64,000 bases of DNA from Hoeflea sp. Lineage in GTDB: Bacteria > Pseudomonadota > Alphaproteobacteria > Rhizobiales > Rhizobiaceae. This document shows positions 36,620 through 47,133 of the stretch, in pieces. The stretch lies in NCBI RefSeq assembly GCF_014359905.1, contig NZ_JACIYP010000011.1, positions 1-64,000 on the forward strand, given 5' to 3'. The position numbers and the translations under genes were made by a program. Within the stretch, counting starts at the first letter, position 1, and every line of letters starts with the position of its first letter. The notes beneath the pieces are model-generated. The model did no database searches. It was not told where the DNA came from and was given only the letters and a program-made list of their open reading frames with translations.

Positions 36620-37252
36620 TTAAGCCAAAACCGCGCCGGATGCAATCGCCTGCTCTATGCGATCCACCGCTTGGGCGAGGTTTTCGTCGATGACGTGGAG
36701 ATACTCGGTCCAGTCATCGACATGGGTGAGGTCGGCCTTGCCATCGGAAATGCCGCGCAGGCCGATAACCGGAACCGAAAACAGGCTGGCCGCACGCACC
36801 ACCGCGAAGGTCTCCATGTCGACCATGTCGGCCTCGATCCGGTCATAGGCGGCGCCGGACACGATGTTGGCTCCGGTCGACAGGCTGGCGGACGCCACGT
36901 CCCCTGCGATCACCGGGAGCGGCAGGCTGGCGGGCAGATCAAGTAACGGCGTCCGGCCCTTCTCGAACCCGAGCGGGCTTGCATCCATGTCGCGGTAGCT
37001 CACCGATGACACCTGATAGACATGGGTCTGTTCGAGCAGCCGCGATCCGGCGGATCCCAGCGAGACAATGCAATCGGGCCTGTTTGCCGCGAGGCTCGAA
37101 AGCCGGAAGGCCACGGCGCTTGCGGCCTCGACAGGACCGATGCCGGTCATCAGCGGCTGAAACCGCGCCTTCAGATGCGGGCCATATTCCGGCTGGGCCG
37201 CCATGACGTAGAGAATGCGGCGCGCGCCAACCGTCTTTATCTCGCCTCTCAT
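36620..37252 (-). CDS. MTA/SAH nucleosidase-like phosphorylase-fold protein
   Basis: 210 aa, slightly shorter than typical MtnN (about 230). The catalytic regions are visible: MTGIGPVEAA near residue 35, the substrate-binding ADMVDMETFAVV (Met-Glu) and RGISDGKAD with the catalytic Asp. It hydrolyses methylthioadenosine or S-adenosylhomocysteine to adenine plus the thiosugar. Its start overlaps the PaaI-like thioesterase stop by 4 bases and guaA follows after 9 bases, placing it in a purine-recycling context. Confidence 0.82.
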   Translation of the reverse strand: MRGEIKTVGARRILYVMAAQPEYGPHLKARFQPLMTGIGPVEAASAVAFRLSSLAANRPDCIVSLGSAGSRLLEQTHVYQVSSVSYRDMDASPLGFEKGRTPLLDLPASLPLPVIAGDVASASLSTGANIVSGAAYDRIEADMVDMETFAVVRAASLFSVPVIGLRGISDGKADLTHVDDWTEYLHVIDENLAQAVDRIEQAIASGAVLA

Positions 37253-37698
37253 CCGGCAATCCCTTCGCGGCCGCGCACCACCATCATGGTGCCGGTCATC
37301 GAGGCGATCAGCTTGGCCGGGCCGTCGGCGATGGCATAGGCGCGGCCGTCGCTGACGATGATGGTGTTGCCCGGCTTGGTGACTTCGCCGCGGAACAGGA
37401 ACCGCTCGCCGCGGCCGGGCGACAGCAGGTTGATCTTGAACTCGATGGTCAGTACCGCCGCCTCTTCGGGCATCACGCTCAGCGCGGCATAGCCGCAGGC
37501 CGAATCGAGCGCAGTCGAGAGAATGCCGGCATGCAGGAATCCGTGCTGCTGGGTCAGGTCCTCGCGAAACGGCATCTCAAGCTCGACCACGCCATATTCG
37601 ACCTTGGTCAGCGCCGCGCCAATGGTCTGCATGACTTTCTGCCGGGCAAAGCTCGTGCTCACGCGCTCGCGGAAATTCTGATCGGGCCTCTCGTCCAT
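37249..37698 (-). CDS. PaaI-like hotdog thioesterase
   Basis: 149 aa. The hotdog helix with QQHGFLHAGILSTALDSACGYAA carries the family pattern (HGFLHAG with acidic partner), broken here only for quotation. Homologues hydrolyse aryl- or acyl-CoA thioesters. The frame extends far upstream through the tspO gene region but homology begins at MDERPDQNF. The gene is preceded by two palindromic operator-like boxes at 37720-37755 and is coupled to the nucleosidase gene by an ATGA overlap. Confidence 0.85.
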   Translation of the reverse strand: MDERPDQNFRERVSTSFARQKVMQTIGAALTKVEYGVVELEMPFREDLTQQHGFLHAGILSTALDSACGYAALSVMPEEAAVLTIEFKINLLSPGRGERFLFRGEVTKPGNTIIVSDGRAYAIADGPAKLIASMTGTMMVVRGREGIAG

Positions 37699-37719
37699 GC
37701 AGCAATCCTTTCCCAAGCT

Positions 37720-37755
37720 TTTCGCAGGTGCGGCAACGCTTTCGCAAGTGCGAAA
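37720..37755. promoter_or_regulatory. Tandem operator-like palindromes upstream of the PaaI-like thioesterase gene
   Basis: TTTCGCAAGTGCGAAA at 37740-37755 is a perfect 7-bp palindrome with a 2-base centre. A related copy, TTTCGCAGGTGCGGCA at 37720-37735, has its centre exactly 20 bp away, about two helical turns. A further TTGCCA-N7-TGGCAA lies at 37756-37774. They are 22-57 bases upstream of the start codon, a normal place for a repressor site. Confidence 0.55.
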
Positions 37756-37862
37756 TTGCCAAGCAGCCTGGCAAACAGCAAGCGATTTCTGCAGGCCGCG
37801 CGATCCTGGCGGATGGTTCTCATCTGTCAGGACGAATCGCCCCGCCACTGGCACCCCCCGGC

Positions 37863-38327
37863 TCAGGCCGGATTGAGCCACCAGATGGCAGCGTTGAGCA
37901 GGCCCGCGAAGGAGACCCAGAGCGCATAGGGCAGGAACATCAGCGCCGAGGGACGGTCGCGCCGCCAGGCAAGCGCGATGAAGGCCAGGATCGAGATCAG
38001 CATCCCGGCCAGAACGACCAGCGCCAGGTCCGGGCGCTGCGCGGTGAAGAAGACCAGCGGCCAGAGAAAATTGAGCGCGATCTGGGTGAACCAGATCTTC
38101 GGCAGCAGTCCGCCCCGGTCGCGGATGAAGACCCGGGCGCCGGCGATGCCGATGAGGATGTAGAGTGCGGTCCAGACCGGGCCGAAGATCCAGTTCGGCG
38201 GATTGAACCAGGGCTTGGTGAGCGCCTGGTACCAGGAACCGGGCATCGAGAAGGCGCCGATCAGGCTGCCGCCGGCCACGGTCAGCACAATGAACAGGGT
38301 CACTGTCAGAGCGTTGGATCTGGTCAT
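37863..38327 (-). CDS. tspO: TspO/MBR family tryptophan-rich sensory protein
   Basis: 154 aa with five predicted membrane helices. The family markers PGSWYQALTKPWFNPPNW (first loop), FGPVWTALYILIGIA and a Trp-rich C-terminus (PYALWVSFAGLLNAAIWWLN) are all present. TspO proteins bind porphyrins and cholesterol-like ligands and act in porphyrin handling or stress response in alphaproteobacteria. It stands between rsmB and the PaaI-like gene, all on the minus strand but with a 164-base gap downstream. Confidence 0.93.
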   Translation of the reverse strand: MTRSNALTVTLFIVLTVAGGSLIGAFSMPGSWYQALTKPWFNPPNWIFGPVWTALYILIGIAGARVFIRDRGGLLPKIWFTQIALNFLWPLVFFTAQRPDLALVVLAGMLISILAFIALAWRRDRPSALMFLPYALWVSFAGLLNAAIWWLNPA

Positions 38328-38383
38328 GTCTTCGCCTCACCCATTGCGTCCGCCACCCGAATCGGCAGCGGCTTGCCGCGGCA

Positions 38384-39682
38384 TCACAGCTTGCGCCGGA
38401 ACGCCATGAAATAGAACCCGTCGGTTCCGGTGCGGCGCGGCGACAGCACCAGGCCGAGGTTCGCGGTCGCATAGGGAACGGCCTGATCCGAATCCGCCAC
38501 CGCGGACTTCCAACGCTCCTTAAGGCTGATGGTTTCGAATTCCGGATGACGCTGCAGGAACGCCCTGGTGCGGTCGGTGTTTTCCTCGGGCAACAGCGAG
38601 CAGGTGACATAGGCGATCTCGCCGCCCGGGCGGACATAGTTGACCGCCTCGTCGAGCACCTTGTCCTGATCAGCGATGCGGTCGGCGATGTTCTTCTCCG
38701 AGATCCGCCACTTGGCGTCGGGCCTGCGCCGCCAGGTGCCGGTGCCGGTGCAGGGCGCGTCGATCAGCACCCGGTCCATGCGAGCTTCGAGTCCCGCCAG
38801 ATTGTGGGCGCGCTCCTTGATGTAGATGTTCTCGGCGCCGGCGCGGCGGATGCGCTCGACCATCGGCGCAAGCCGGCGGCGATCGGAATCATAGGCGTTG
38901 ATGCTGCCCTCGTTGTTCATCATCGCCGCGAAGGCCAGCGACTTGCCGCCGCCACCGGCGCAATAGTCGAGCACCATCTCGCCGGGAGCGGCGCCGGCGA
39001 GACCCGCCGCAAGTTGCGAGCCCTCATCCTGGATCTCGAACCAGCCGCGGGCGAAGCTCACTTCGCTGGTCGCGGCGATCTGGCGCTGAGGCCCTTCCCC
39101 GGCCTCGATGCGGATGCCGTGCGGCGCAAGCCGGGTGGGTTCGGCGCCCTGGCCGGCAAAGGCCTCGAGCACCTGGTCGCGGGTGGTCAGGAGCGTGTTC
39201 ACCCTCAGATCGAGCGGCGGGCGCGCAGTCATGGCCTGGGCTTCCGCTTCCCAGTCGTCGCCGAAGGCGCGTTCGAAGGACGGCGCCAGCCATTCGGGAA
39301 TGTCGGCGCGCACATGCGCCGGGGCCGCGGACAGATCCCGCGCCAGACATCGCACAAGCGTTTCGGTGGACGGGATTTCGGGCGCGAACTTGTCGCCGTC
39401 GAGACTGGCCGTGAGTTCTTCCGGGCTGATCTTCCATTGCCGCAGCAGCGTCGCCACGGCGAGATCGGCGGGCGTGTCGCCATCCATGACGAAGGCATGG
39501 GACAGCTTCATGCGCAGCGCGTCGTGCACGAGGTTGGAAATCGCCGCGCGGTCGCCCGACCCGGCAAAGCGGTGCGACAGGCCCCAGTCCTTCAGCGCAT
39601 CGGGTACCGGCCGGTGCCGCGTGTGCATGTCGTCGAGGATTTCAATGGCTGCTTGCAGGCGTCCGCCGAGGCGCATGGTCAT
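38384..39682 (-). CDS. RsmB/NOP family rRNA cytosine-C5 methyltransferase
   Basis: 432 aa. An N-terminal NusB-like RNA-binding region is followed by the SAM-dependent methyltransferase domain. SAM motif I is VLDYCAGGGGKSLAFA. The two catalytic cysteines are in LIDAPCTGTGTWRRRP (motif IV) and YVTCSLLPEEN (motif VI), the double-Cys arrangement of RNA m5C methyltransferases. It most likely modifies 16S rRNA as RsmB does; other members act on tRNA, so the target is inferred. Confidence 0.9.
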   Translation of the reverse strand: MTMRLGGRLQAAIEILDDMHTRHRPVPDALKDWGLSHRFAGSGDRAAISNLVHDALRMKLSHAFVMDGDTPADLAVATLLRQWKISPEELTASLDGDKFAPEIPSTETLVRCLARDLSAAPAHVRADIPEWLAPSFERAFGDDWEAEAQAMTARPPLDLRVNTLLTTRDQVLEAFAGQGAEPTRLAPHGIRIEAGEGPQRQIAATSEVSFARGWFEIQDEGSQLAAGLAGAAPGEMVLDYCAGGGGKSLAFAAMMNNEGSINAYDSDRRRLAPMVERIRRAGAENIYIKERAHNLAGLEARMDRVLIDAPCTGTGTWRRRPDAKWRISEKNIADRIADQDKVLDEAVNYVRPGGEIAYVTCSLLPEENTDRTRAFLQRHPEFETISLKERWKSAVADSDQAVPYATANLGLVLSPRRTGTDGFYFMAFRRKL

Positions 39683-39826
39683 GTCTCCAAATGCAGGTCG
39701 CGCTCACATCAGGAGCGGCAAGGCACATGCATTACAATAAGTGGCGCCCGCGTCCTTTTTGGGGCCACTTCTGATGGCCGGCGCTGGCAGGTTGATCCCT
39801 GCTAGAGCCTTTCTCGCCCAATTGGA

Positions 39827-39850
39827 AGCGGTTTGACGGCGCGAACCGCT
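39827..39850 (-). terminator. Possible terminator downstream of the SDR gene
   Basis: A 7-bp inverted repeat (39827-39833 with 39844-39850, loop of 10) directly abuts the SDR stop codon on the minus strand. It is followed by TTCCAATTGG rather than a T-run, so the call is weak. A second short inverted repeat at 39740-39746 with 39765-39771 lies further on, before rsmB. Confidence 0.3.
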
Positions 39851-40596
39851 CAAATGCAGCGGCCGCCGTCGACTTCCATGGCGACGCCGGTGATCATCGA
39901 AGCCTCGTCGGAGCAGAGGAAACAGGCGGCGTTACCCATGTCCTGAGGCGTCGAGAACCGTCCCAGCGGGATGGTGGAGAGAAATTTCGCGCGGATCTCC
40001 GGCGTGTCCTCGCCCATGAAGGATTTGAGTAGCGGGGTTTCGCCGGCCACCGGATTGATGGCGTTGACGCGGATGCCGGACGGGGCCAGTTCCACCGCCA
40101 TGGTCCGCGTCGCGGTGATCATCCAGCCCTTGGAGCAGTTGTACCAGTTGAGCCGCGGCCGGGGACTGACGCCGGCCGTCGAGGCGACGTTGAGGATGGC
40201 GCCGGCGCCCCTTTGCTTCATGCCCGGCACGAAGTGACGCGCGGTGAGATAGACCGACTTGGCGTTGACCGCCAGCACCCGGTCGAAATCCTCTTCGCTC
40301 ACATCCTCGAGGGCCGCGGGAAGATGGGTGATGCCGGCATTGTTGACCAGGATATCGAGATGGCCGAAGCGGCCGAGCACGGAAGCGGCCATGGCGGCGA
40401 CCGAGTCATTCTTCGACACATCGACGGTGATGGCGATGGCGCGGTCGCCAAGGCCCGAGGCGAATTCGCTGGCGGCTCCCGCATTGATGTCGGCGATGGC
40501 GACGCGGGCGCCCTCGTCCAGGAACTTGCGGACGATGCCCGCGCCAAATCCGGATGCGCCGCCGGTCACGAGCGCCGTCTTGCCTTCAAGTCTCAT
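39850..40596 (-). CDS. Short-chain dehydrogenase/reductase
   Basis: 248 aa from MRLEGKTALVTGG, with a strong GAGGAGAGAG site upstream. The coenzyme motif TGGASGFGAG is near residues 11-20, NNAG is in ILVNNAGIT, and the active site Ser and Tyr-x3-Lys are in NVASTAG and WYNCSKG. The C-terminal GVAMEVDGGRCI is that of classical SDRs. It is the last gene of the operon that starts with the M20 deacylase, 22 bases after the aldehyde dehydrogenase, and probably interconverts a hydroxyl and a keto group in the imported substrate. Confidence 0.9.
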   Translation of the reverse strand: MRLEGKTALVTGGASGFGAGIVRKFLDEGARVAIADINAGAASEFASGLGDRAIAITVDVSKNDSVAAMAASVLGRFGHLDILVNNAGITHLPAALEDVSEEDFDRVLAVNAKSVYLTARHFVPGMKQRGAGAILNVASTAGVSPRPRLNWYNCSKGWMITATRTMAVELAPSGIRVNAINPVAGETPLLKSFMGEDTPEIRAKFLSTIPLGRFSTPQDMGNAACFLCSDEASMITGVAMEVDGGRCI

Positions 40597-40618
40597 CGGT
40601 CTCTCTCCTCGGAAAAAT

Positions 40619-42100
40619 CTACTTGCCGTGCCAGACGGCGACGGTCTTGAGCGCCGAGAAGCCGTACAGCGCCTCGAAGCCCTTCTCGCGGCCGTGGCCG
40701 GATTTGCCGACGCCGCCGAAGGGCAGTTCGACGCCGCCGCCGGCGCCGTAATTGTTGACGAAGACCTGGCCGGAGCGGATGGCGCGGGCGAGCCGCATCT
40801 GCCGGCCGCCGTCGCGGGTCCAGACGCCGGCGACGAGGCCGTAGTCGGTGCCGTTGGCAATAGTCACGGCTTCCTCCTCGTCGCGGAACGGGATGATGAC
40901 CTGCACCGGCCCGAAGATCTCGTCGCGGGCCAGCGCATGGCCGGGATCGACGTCGCCATAGAGCGTCGGCCGCACATAATGCCCGCCCATCGGCGCCGAT
41001 TTCGGCATCTGGCCCTCGGCCACGGGGGCGAGGCCGTCCTCGTCGGCTTCGGCGAGGAAGCCCTGGACGATGTTCTTCTGCCGCGCCGAGATCAGCGGCC
41101 CGACCGACTGGTCCTCCATCGCCGCGCCGACGGTCAGCGCCTTGTAGCGCTCGCTCATCAGCCGGACGATGTCCTTGTGCAGCGACGCCTCGACCAGGAT
41201 GCGCGAGGAGGCCGAGCAGGTCTGGCCGGCGTTCTGGATCCCGGCATTGACCAGGAACGGCAAAGCGCGGTCGAGATCGGCATCGGCGAAGACGATCTGC
41301 GGCGACTTGCCGCCAAGCTCCAGTGTCACCGGGACGACGTTACTCGCCGCCGCCATCTGCACCTTGCGGCCGGTCTCGAGCGAGCCGGTAAACGAGAGAT
41401 GATTGACGCCGGGGTGCGAGCAGAGCGCCGCACCCGCCTCCTCGCCCAGCCCCGGCACGACGTTGAGTGCGCCTGCGGGCAGGCCGCATTCGACCGCGAT
41501 GCGGGCGAAGGCGAGGGCTGTGAGCGAGGCTTCTTCAGCCGGCTTCAGAATCGCGGCGTTGCCCATGGTCAGGGCCGCGCCCACCGAGCGTCCGAGGATC
41601 TGCATCGGATAGTTCCACGGGATGATGTGGCCGGTCACGCCATGCGGCTCGCGCAGGGTGAAGACCGTGTAGTCGTTGAGATAGGGAATGGTCTCGCCGT
41701 GGATCTTGTCGGCCGCGCCGCCATAGAATTCGAGATAGCGCGCCAGAGCGCGGGCATCGGCGCGGGCCTGGCTGAGCGGCTTGCCGACGTCATGGGCCTC
41801 GAGCTTGGCCAGCCACTCGACATTTTCCTCCACCGCGCGGCCGATTTTGGCGAGCAGCCGCCCCCGTTCTGCGGCGGGCATCGCGCCCCATTCGCCGGCA
41901 AGGGCGGATTGCGCCGCGTCGACCGCTGCCTCGATCTCGGCCTTGCCGCCGCGGGCGATGCGGCCGATCTCCAGCCCGGTCGAAGGGTCCTCGACGGCGA
42001 GCGTCTTGCCGCCGCTCGCGCCGATCCATCGCCCGCCGATCAGGCATTGGCTCGTGTCAAATCCGGCGTCGAGGGTATCGGTCACGGTCGTTCCTTTCAT
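40619..42100 (-). CDS. NAD(P)-dependent aldehyde dehydrogenase
   Basis: 493 aa, normal length. The cofactor region is HIIPWNYPMQ, the general base Glu is in VTLELGGKSPQ, and the catalytic Cys is in NAGQTCSASSRILV. The C-terminal PFGGVGKSGHGREKG is typical of the betaine/gamma-aminobutyraldehyde-type branch. It oxidises an aldehyde to an acid. It follows the ABC ATPase by 15 bases and precedes the SDR gene, so it is part of the same catabolic operon. Confidence 0.93.
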   Translation of the reverse strand: MKGTTVTDTLDAGFDTSQCLIGGRWIGASGGKTLAVEDPSTGLEIGRIARGGKAEIEAAVDAAQSALAGEWGAMPAAERGRLLAKIGRAVEENVEWLAKLEAHDVGKPLSQARADARALARYLEFYGGAADKIHGETIPYLNDYTVFTLREPHGVTGHIIPWNYPMQILGRSVGAALTMGNAAILKPAEEASLTALAFARIAVECGLPAGALNVVPGLGEEAGAALCSHPGVNHLSFTGSLETGRKVQMAAASNVVPVTLELGGKSPQIVFADADLDRALPFLVNAGIQNAGQTCSASSRILVEASLHKDIVRLMSERYKALTVGAAMEDQSVGPLISARQKNIVQGFLAEADEDGLAPVAEGQMPKSAPMGGHYVRPTLYGDVDPGHALARDEIFGPVQVIIPFRDEEEAVTIANGTDYGLVAGVWTRDGGRQMRLARAIRSGQVFVNNYGAGGGVELPFGGVGKSGHGREKGFEALYGFSALKTVAVWHGK

Positions 42101-42115
42101 GCGGTCTCTCCGGCG

Positions 42116-43725
<1,610 letters not shown>

Positions 43726-43729
<4 letters not shown>

Positions 43730-44586
43730 CGCTCCCGTCTCAGCTTGGGGTCGAACAGGTCGCGCAGGCCGTCGCCCATCAGGTTGAGCCCGAGCACGGT
43801 GATGATGATGGCGAAGCCGGGAAACAGAGCCATGTGCGGCGCAAGCGAAATCAGCGTCTGGGCGTCGGCCAGCATCCGGCCCCAGCTCGGCAGCGGCGGC
43901 TGCGCGCCCAGGCCCACATAGGCGAGGGCTGCCTCGGCGAGGATGGCGAGCGAGAACTGGATGGTGCCCTGGACGATCAGGAGATTGGCGATGTTGGGCA
44001 GGATGTGCTCGGCCGAAATGCGCGTGGCTCCCTTGCCGGCGACGCGGGCGGCGAGGATGAAATCGCGGGTCCAGAGCGACAGCGCGGCGCCCCGCGACAG
44101 CCGCGCGAAGACGGGCACGTTGAAGATGCCGATGGCGATGATGGCGTTGATGGCGCCGGGGCCGAACACGGCGGTGATCATGATCGCCAGGAGCAACGAC
44201 GGGAAGGCGAACACCAGATCGTTGCCGCGCATGATGATCTCGTCAACGAGACTGCCGCGGCGGGCGGCGGCGTAGAGCCCGAGCGGCACGCCCAGAATCA
44301 TGCCGATGCCGACCGCGACGAAGGCAACGGCGATCGACACCCGGGCGCCGACCATGATCATGGAGAACATGTCGCGTCCGAAATGATCGGTGCCGAACCA
44401 GTGTTGCAGGGACGGTGTCTGCAACTTCGTGGGGATCGAGAGCTTGGTCGGATCAAACGGCGTCCAGACGAAGGAGATCAGCGCCAGAACGATGAAGAAG
44501 GCCGAAAGCACGAAGCCGATGACAAAGGCCGGGTGGCCGAGCGCCATGCGCAGGAAGGACCTTTCGGTGGATTGGGCGATGCTCAT
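43726..44586 (-). CDS. Peptide-type ABC transporter permease (DppC-like)
   Basis: 286 aa from MSIAQSTERSFLRM. About six membrane spans are predicted. The N-terminal segment HWFGTDHFGRDMFS is the DppC/OppC hallmark, and the EAA loop lies at AARVAGKGATRISAEHIL. The ATG overlaps the stop of the DppB-like gene by 4 bases. It forms the channel with the DppB-like subunit. Confidence 0.92.
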
Positions 44587-45533
44587 CGGCGGTGCCTTCT
44601 GAGCCGTGGATCTGCCGCGGCATAGGCGAGATCGACCAGGAAGGTGACGGTGATGACGGCGAAGACCAGCAGGATCACCACCGAGCGGACGACGATGAGA
44701 TCGCGCTGGGTGATGGCCTGGAACACCAGCCGGCCGAGACCGGGCAGGTAGAACACGTTCTCGATGATGATCCCGCCGGCGAGCAGGAACGAGAACTGCA
44801 GGCCGATGATGGTGAGCACCGGGATCAGCGCGTTGCGTAGCGCGTGGCGCCACAGCGCCTGGCTTCGGCTCAGGCCCTTGGCTCGCGCCGTGCGCATGAA
44901 ATCCTCCTCCAGCGTGTCAATCAGCGAGGAGCGCATGACGCGTGCGAGGATCGAGGCCTGCGGAAGGGCGAGCGCGATGGCCGGTAGCGTCAGCGCCTTC
45001 AGCGCCGGTCCGAAGCCGGCGTCCCATCCCGGGAAGCCGCCTGCGGAGAACCAGCGCAGATTGACCGCAAAGATCAGCACCAGGATCATCGCAAACCAGA
45101 AATTCGGGATCGCCACGCCGAGCTGGGTCGCGCCCATCACCGACAGGTCGGCAGCCGAGTTGCGCCGCGCGGCGGCGATGATGCCGGCGGGGAAGGCAAT
45201 GAGGGTCGACAGCGCCAGCGCATAGAGCGTGAGCGGCAGGGAGATCATCACCCGCTCCGAGATCAGCTCGGACACCGGGACCCGGTAGGTATAGGAAACG
45301 CCGAAATCGCCCTGCAGCAGGCCCGCCACCCAGCCAAGATATCGCAGCGGCAGCGGCTCATCGAGGCCCATCTGCAGACGCAGCGCCGCCACCGCTTCGG
45401 GATCGGCATTGATGCCCATCATGAAGGACGCCGGATCGCCCGGAACCACTTCCATCACCAAGAATATCACGAGGCTTGCCGCCACGAGACTGAGCGACAG
45501 CGACACAAAGCGCCTGAGCAGATAACCGGTCAT
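44583..45533 (-). CDS. Peptide-type ABC transporter permease (DppB-like)
   Basis: 316 aa. It begins MTGYLLRRFVSLSLSL, the first membrane span of the DppB/OppB family, followed by the FLVMEVVPGDPASFMMG segment. The EAA loop is at RTARAKGLSRSQALWRHAL. A 9-bp hairpin stands between this gene and the binding-protein gene upstream. The stop overlaps the DppC-like start. Confidence 0.92.
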   Translation of the reverse strand: MTGYLLRRFVSLSLSLVAASLVIFLVMEVVPGDPASFMMGINADPEAVAALRLQMGLDEPLPLRYLGWVAGLLQGDFGVSYTYRVPVSELISERVMISLPLTLYALALSTLIAFPAGIIAAARRNSAADLSVMGATQLGVAIPNFWFAMILVLIFAVNLRWFSAGGFPGWDAGFGPALKALTLPAIALALPQASILARVMRSSLIDTLEEDFMRTARAKGLSRSQALWRHALRNALIPVLTIIGLQFSFLLAGGIIIENVFYLPGLGRLVFQAITQRDLIVVRSVVILLVFAVITVTFLVDLAYAAADPRLRRHRR

Positions 45534-45565
45534 CGGGCGTGGTCCAAATGCATGTGCGCATGAAA

Positions 45566-45586
45566 GCCGGACAACGATTGTCCGGC
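45566..45586 (-). terminator. Hairpin between peptide-binding-protein and DppB-like permease genes
   Basis: A perfect 9-bp inverted repeat (45566-45574 with 45578-45586, 3-base loop) is followed on the minus strand by TTTC. It fills the 73-base gap between the binding-protein stop and the permease start, and probably lowers expression of the downstream membrane components. Confidence 0.6.
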
Positions 45587-45606
45587 CTTCATGTCCCGAT
45601 CAGGTC

Positions 45607-47097
45607 TCACTCTTCCCAGTAGACACCGGTCATGTCGTTGGCCTGGGTTGGCGAGTTGTGCCAGATACCCTTGAGCTTGGCGTTGACAACACCGGCTCTT
45701 GCAAGCTGGAACAGATAGGCGTTGACATAATCATCGGCGATTTTCTTCTGCGCTGCCTGCATCAGTTCGGTGCGTTTGGCCGGATCGGTGGCTTCGGCGA
45801 GATCCGCCATGATCGCCTTGAAATCCGGATCGCCATACTGGAAATAATAATCATCGCGGGCATAGATGCCGATATCCATCGGCTCGGTGTGCGAGACGAT
45901 GGTCAGGTCGAAATTCTTACCCTTGAAGACGTCTTCGAGCCACTGCGCCCATTCGACATTGGTGATTTCGGCGGTGATGCCGACCTCACGCAATTGCGCG
46001 GCGATGATTTCGCCGCCACGGCGGGCATAGCTCGGCGGCGGCAGCTTCAGGCTCAGGGTCAGATCCTTGACGCCGGCTTCGGCCAGCAGCGCCCTGGATT
46101 TTTCCGGATCATAGGCCGACTGGGCCGTCAGATCGATATAGGCCGGGTTGTGCGGCGCGAAATGGGTGCCGATCGGCGTGCCGTAGCCGAACAGCGCGCC
46201 ATCGATGATCGCCTGACGGTCGATCGCGTGCGCAATCGCCTCGCGCACCTTGATGTTGTCGAGCGGCGGCTTCTTGTTGTTCATGGCGAGAATGGTCTCG
46301 CCTTCCGACGACCCGTTGATGACCTCGAATCGCGAATCGGCGGCAAACTGACTGAGGTTTTCAGGTGCAGGAAAGCCTGGATAGGCGTCAATGTCGCCCG
46401 CCATCATGGCCGCGAACGCCGCCGTCGGATCGGAGATGAACTTGAAGGTCAGCTTGTCCAGCTTGACCGGCGTTCCCCAGTAACCACCGAATTTGTCGAG
46501 TTCGACATGATCGCCCTTGACCCATTCCTTCAGCATGAACGGGCCGGTACCGACCGGTTTGGTGGCGTTATCCGCCGCTGATTCCGGCGCCACCATGACG
46601 GCATCACCCCAGGCCATGTTGAACAGGAACGAGCCGTTGGGCTGCGACAAGGTCACCTTGACGGTTGTCGGATCAACCACTTCGACCGAAGCAATATCGG
46701 TGAAGAGGGCCTTTTGGGCGTTGGTGGACTCATCGGCGCGGGCGCGATCGAGCGAGAACTTCACATCCTCGGCGTCGAACGTCGAGCCATCGTGAAATTT
46801 GACGCCGGTGTGCAGCTTGAAGGTGTAAGTGAGGCCATCCTCCGAGATCTCCCAGCTTTCAGCCAGCGCGGGAAGGATCGCTCCGTCCGGGCCGAAGCGG
46901 GTCAGGCCTTCGAAGACATTGGCGTAGAGCACCTCGTCAATCGCCGCGGCCGCGCCGCCGGTGGGATCGAGGTTCGGCGGTTCAAGCTGCATGCCGATGG
47001 TGGCGTCCGTCCTGGCGGCCAGCGCCGGCGTGGCGCCAAATGCAATTCCCAGCGCCAGTATTGAAACGGCTGCCGCGGCGATCGAAGTCCTCATCAT
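45607..47097 (-). CDS. Peptide-type ABC transporter substrate-binding protein
   Basis: 496 aa from the first of two ATGs (MMRTSIAAAA), preceded by AAAGGGA at a good distance; an ATG at 47118 has no ribosome-binding site. The signal peptide ends at about residue 27 (PALA-AR). The mature region has the family 5 features LEPPNLDPTGG, YTFKLHTGVKFHDGS and VGTGPFMLKEW. It binds peptides, amino acid derivatives or similar ligands in the periplasm. The neighbouring M20 deacylase suggests an acylated or amide-linked ligand; this is inference. Confidence 0.92.
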   Translation of the reverse strand: MMRTSIAAAAVSILALGIAFGATPALAARTDATIGMQLEPPNLDPTGGAAAAIDEVLYANVFEGLTRFGPDGAILPALAESWEISEDGLTYTFKLHTGVKFHDGSTFDAEDVKFSLDRARADESTNAQKALFTDIASVEVVDPTTVKVTLSQPNGSFLFNMAWGDAVMVAPESAADNATKPVGTGPFMLKEWVKGDHVELDKFGGYWGTPVKLDKLTFKFISDPTAAFAAMMAGDIDAYPGFPAPENLSQFAADSRFEVINGSSEGETILAMNNKKPPLDNIKVREAIAHAIDRQAIIDGALFGYGTPIGTHFAPHNPAYIDLTAQSAYDPEKSRALLAEAGVKDLTLSLKLPPPSYARRGGEIIAAQLREVGITAEITNVEWAQWLEDVFKGKNFDLTIVSHTEPMDIGIYARDDYYFQYGDPDFKAIMADLAEATDPAKRTELMQAAQKKIADDYVNAYLFQLARAGVVNAKLKGIWHNSPTQANDMTGVYWEE

Positions 47098-47133
47098 CAA
47101 AGTTCCCTTTGCTCCCATATGCTTGGACAGGCC

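Noticed and set aside
39740-39771. Terminator or operator between the SDR and rsmB genes
   Set aside because: Only a 7-bp inverted repeat with an 18-base loop and no T-run in the relevant direction; too weak to list separately.
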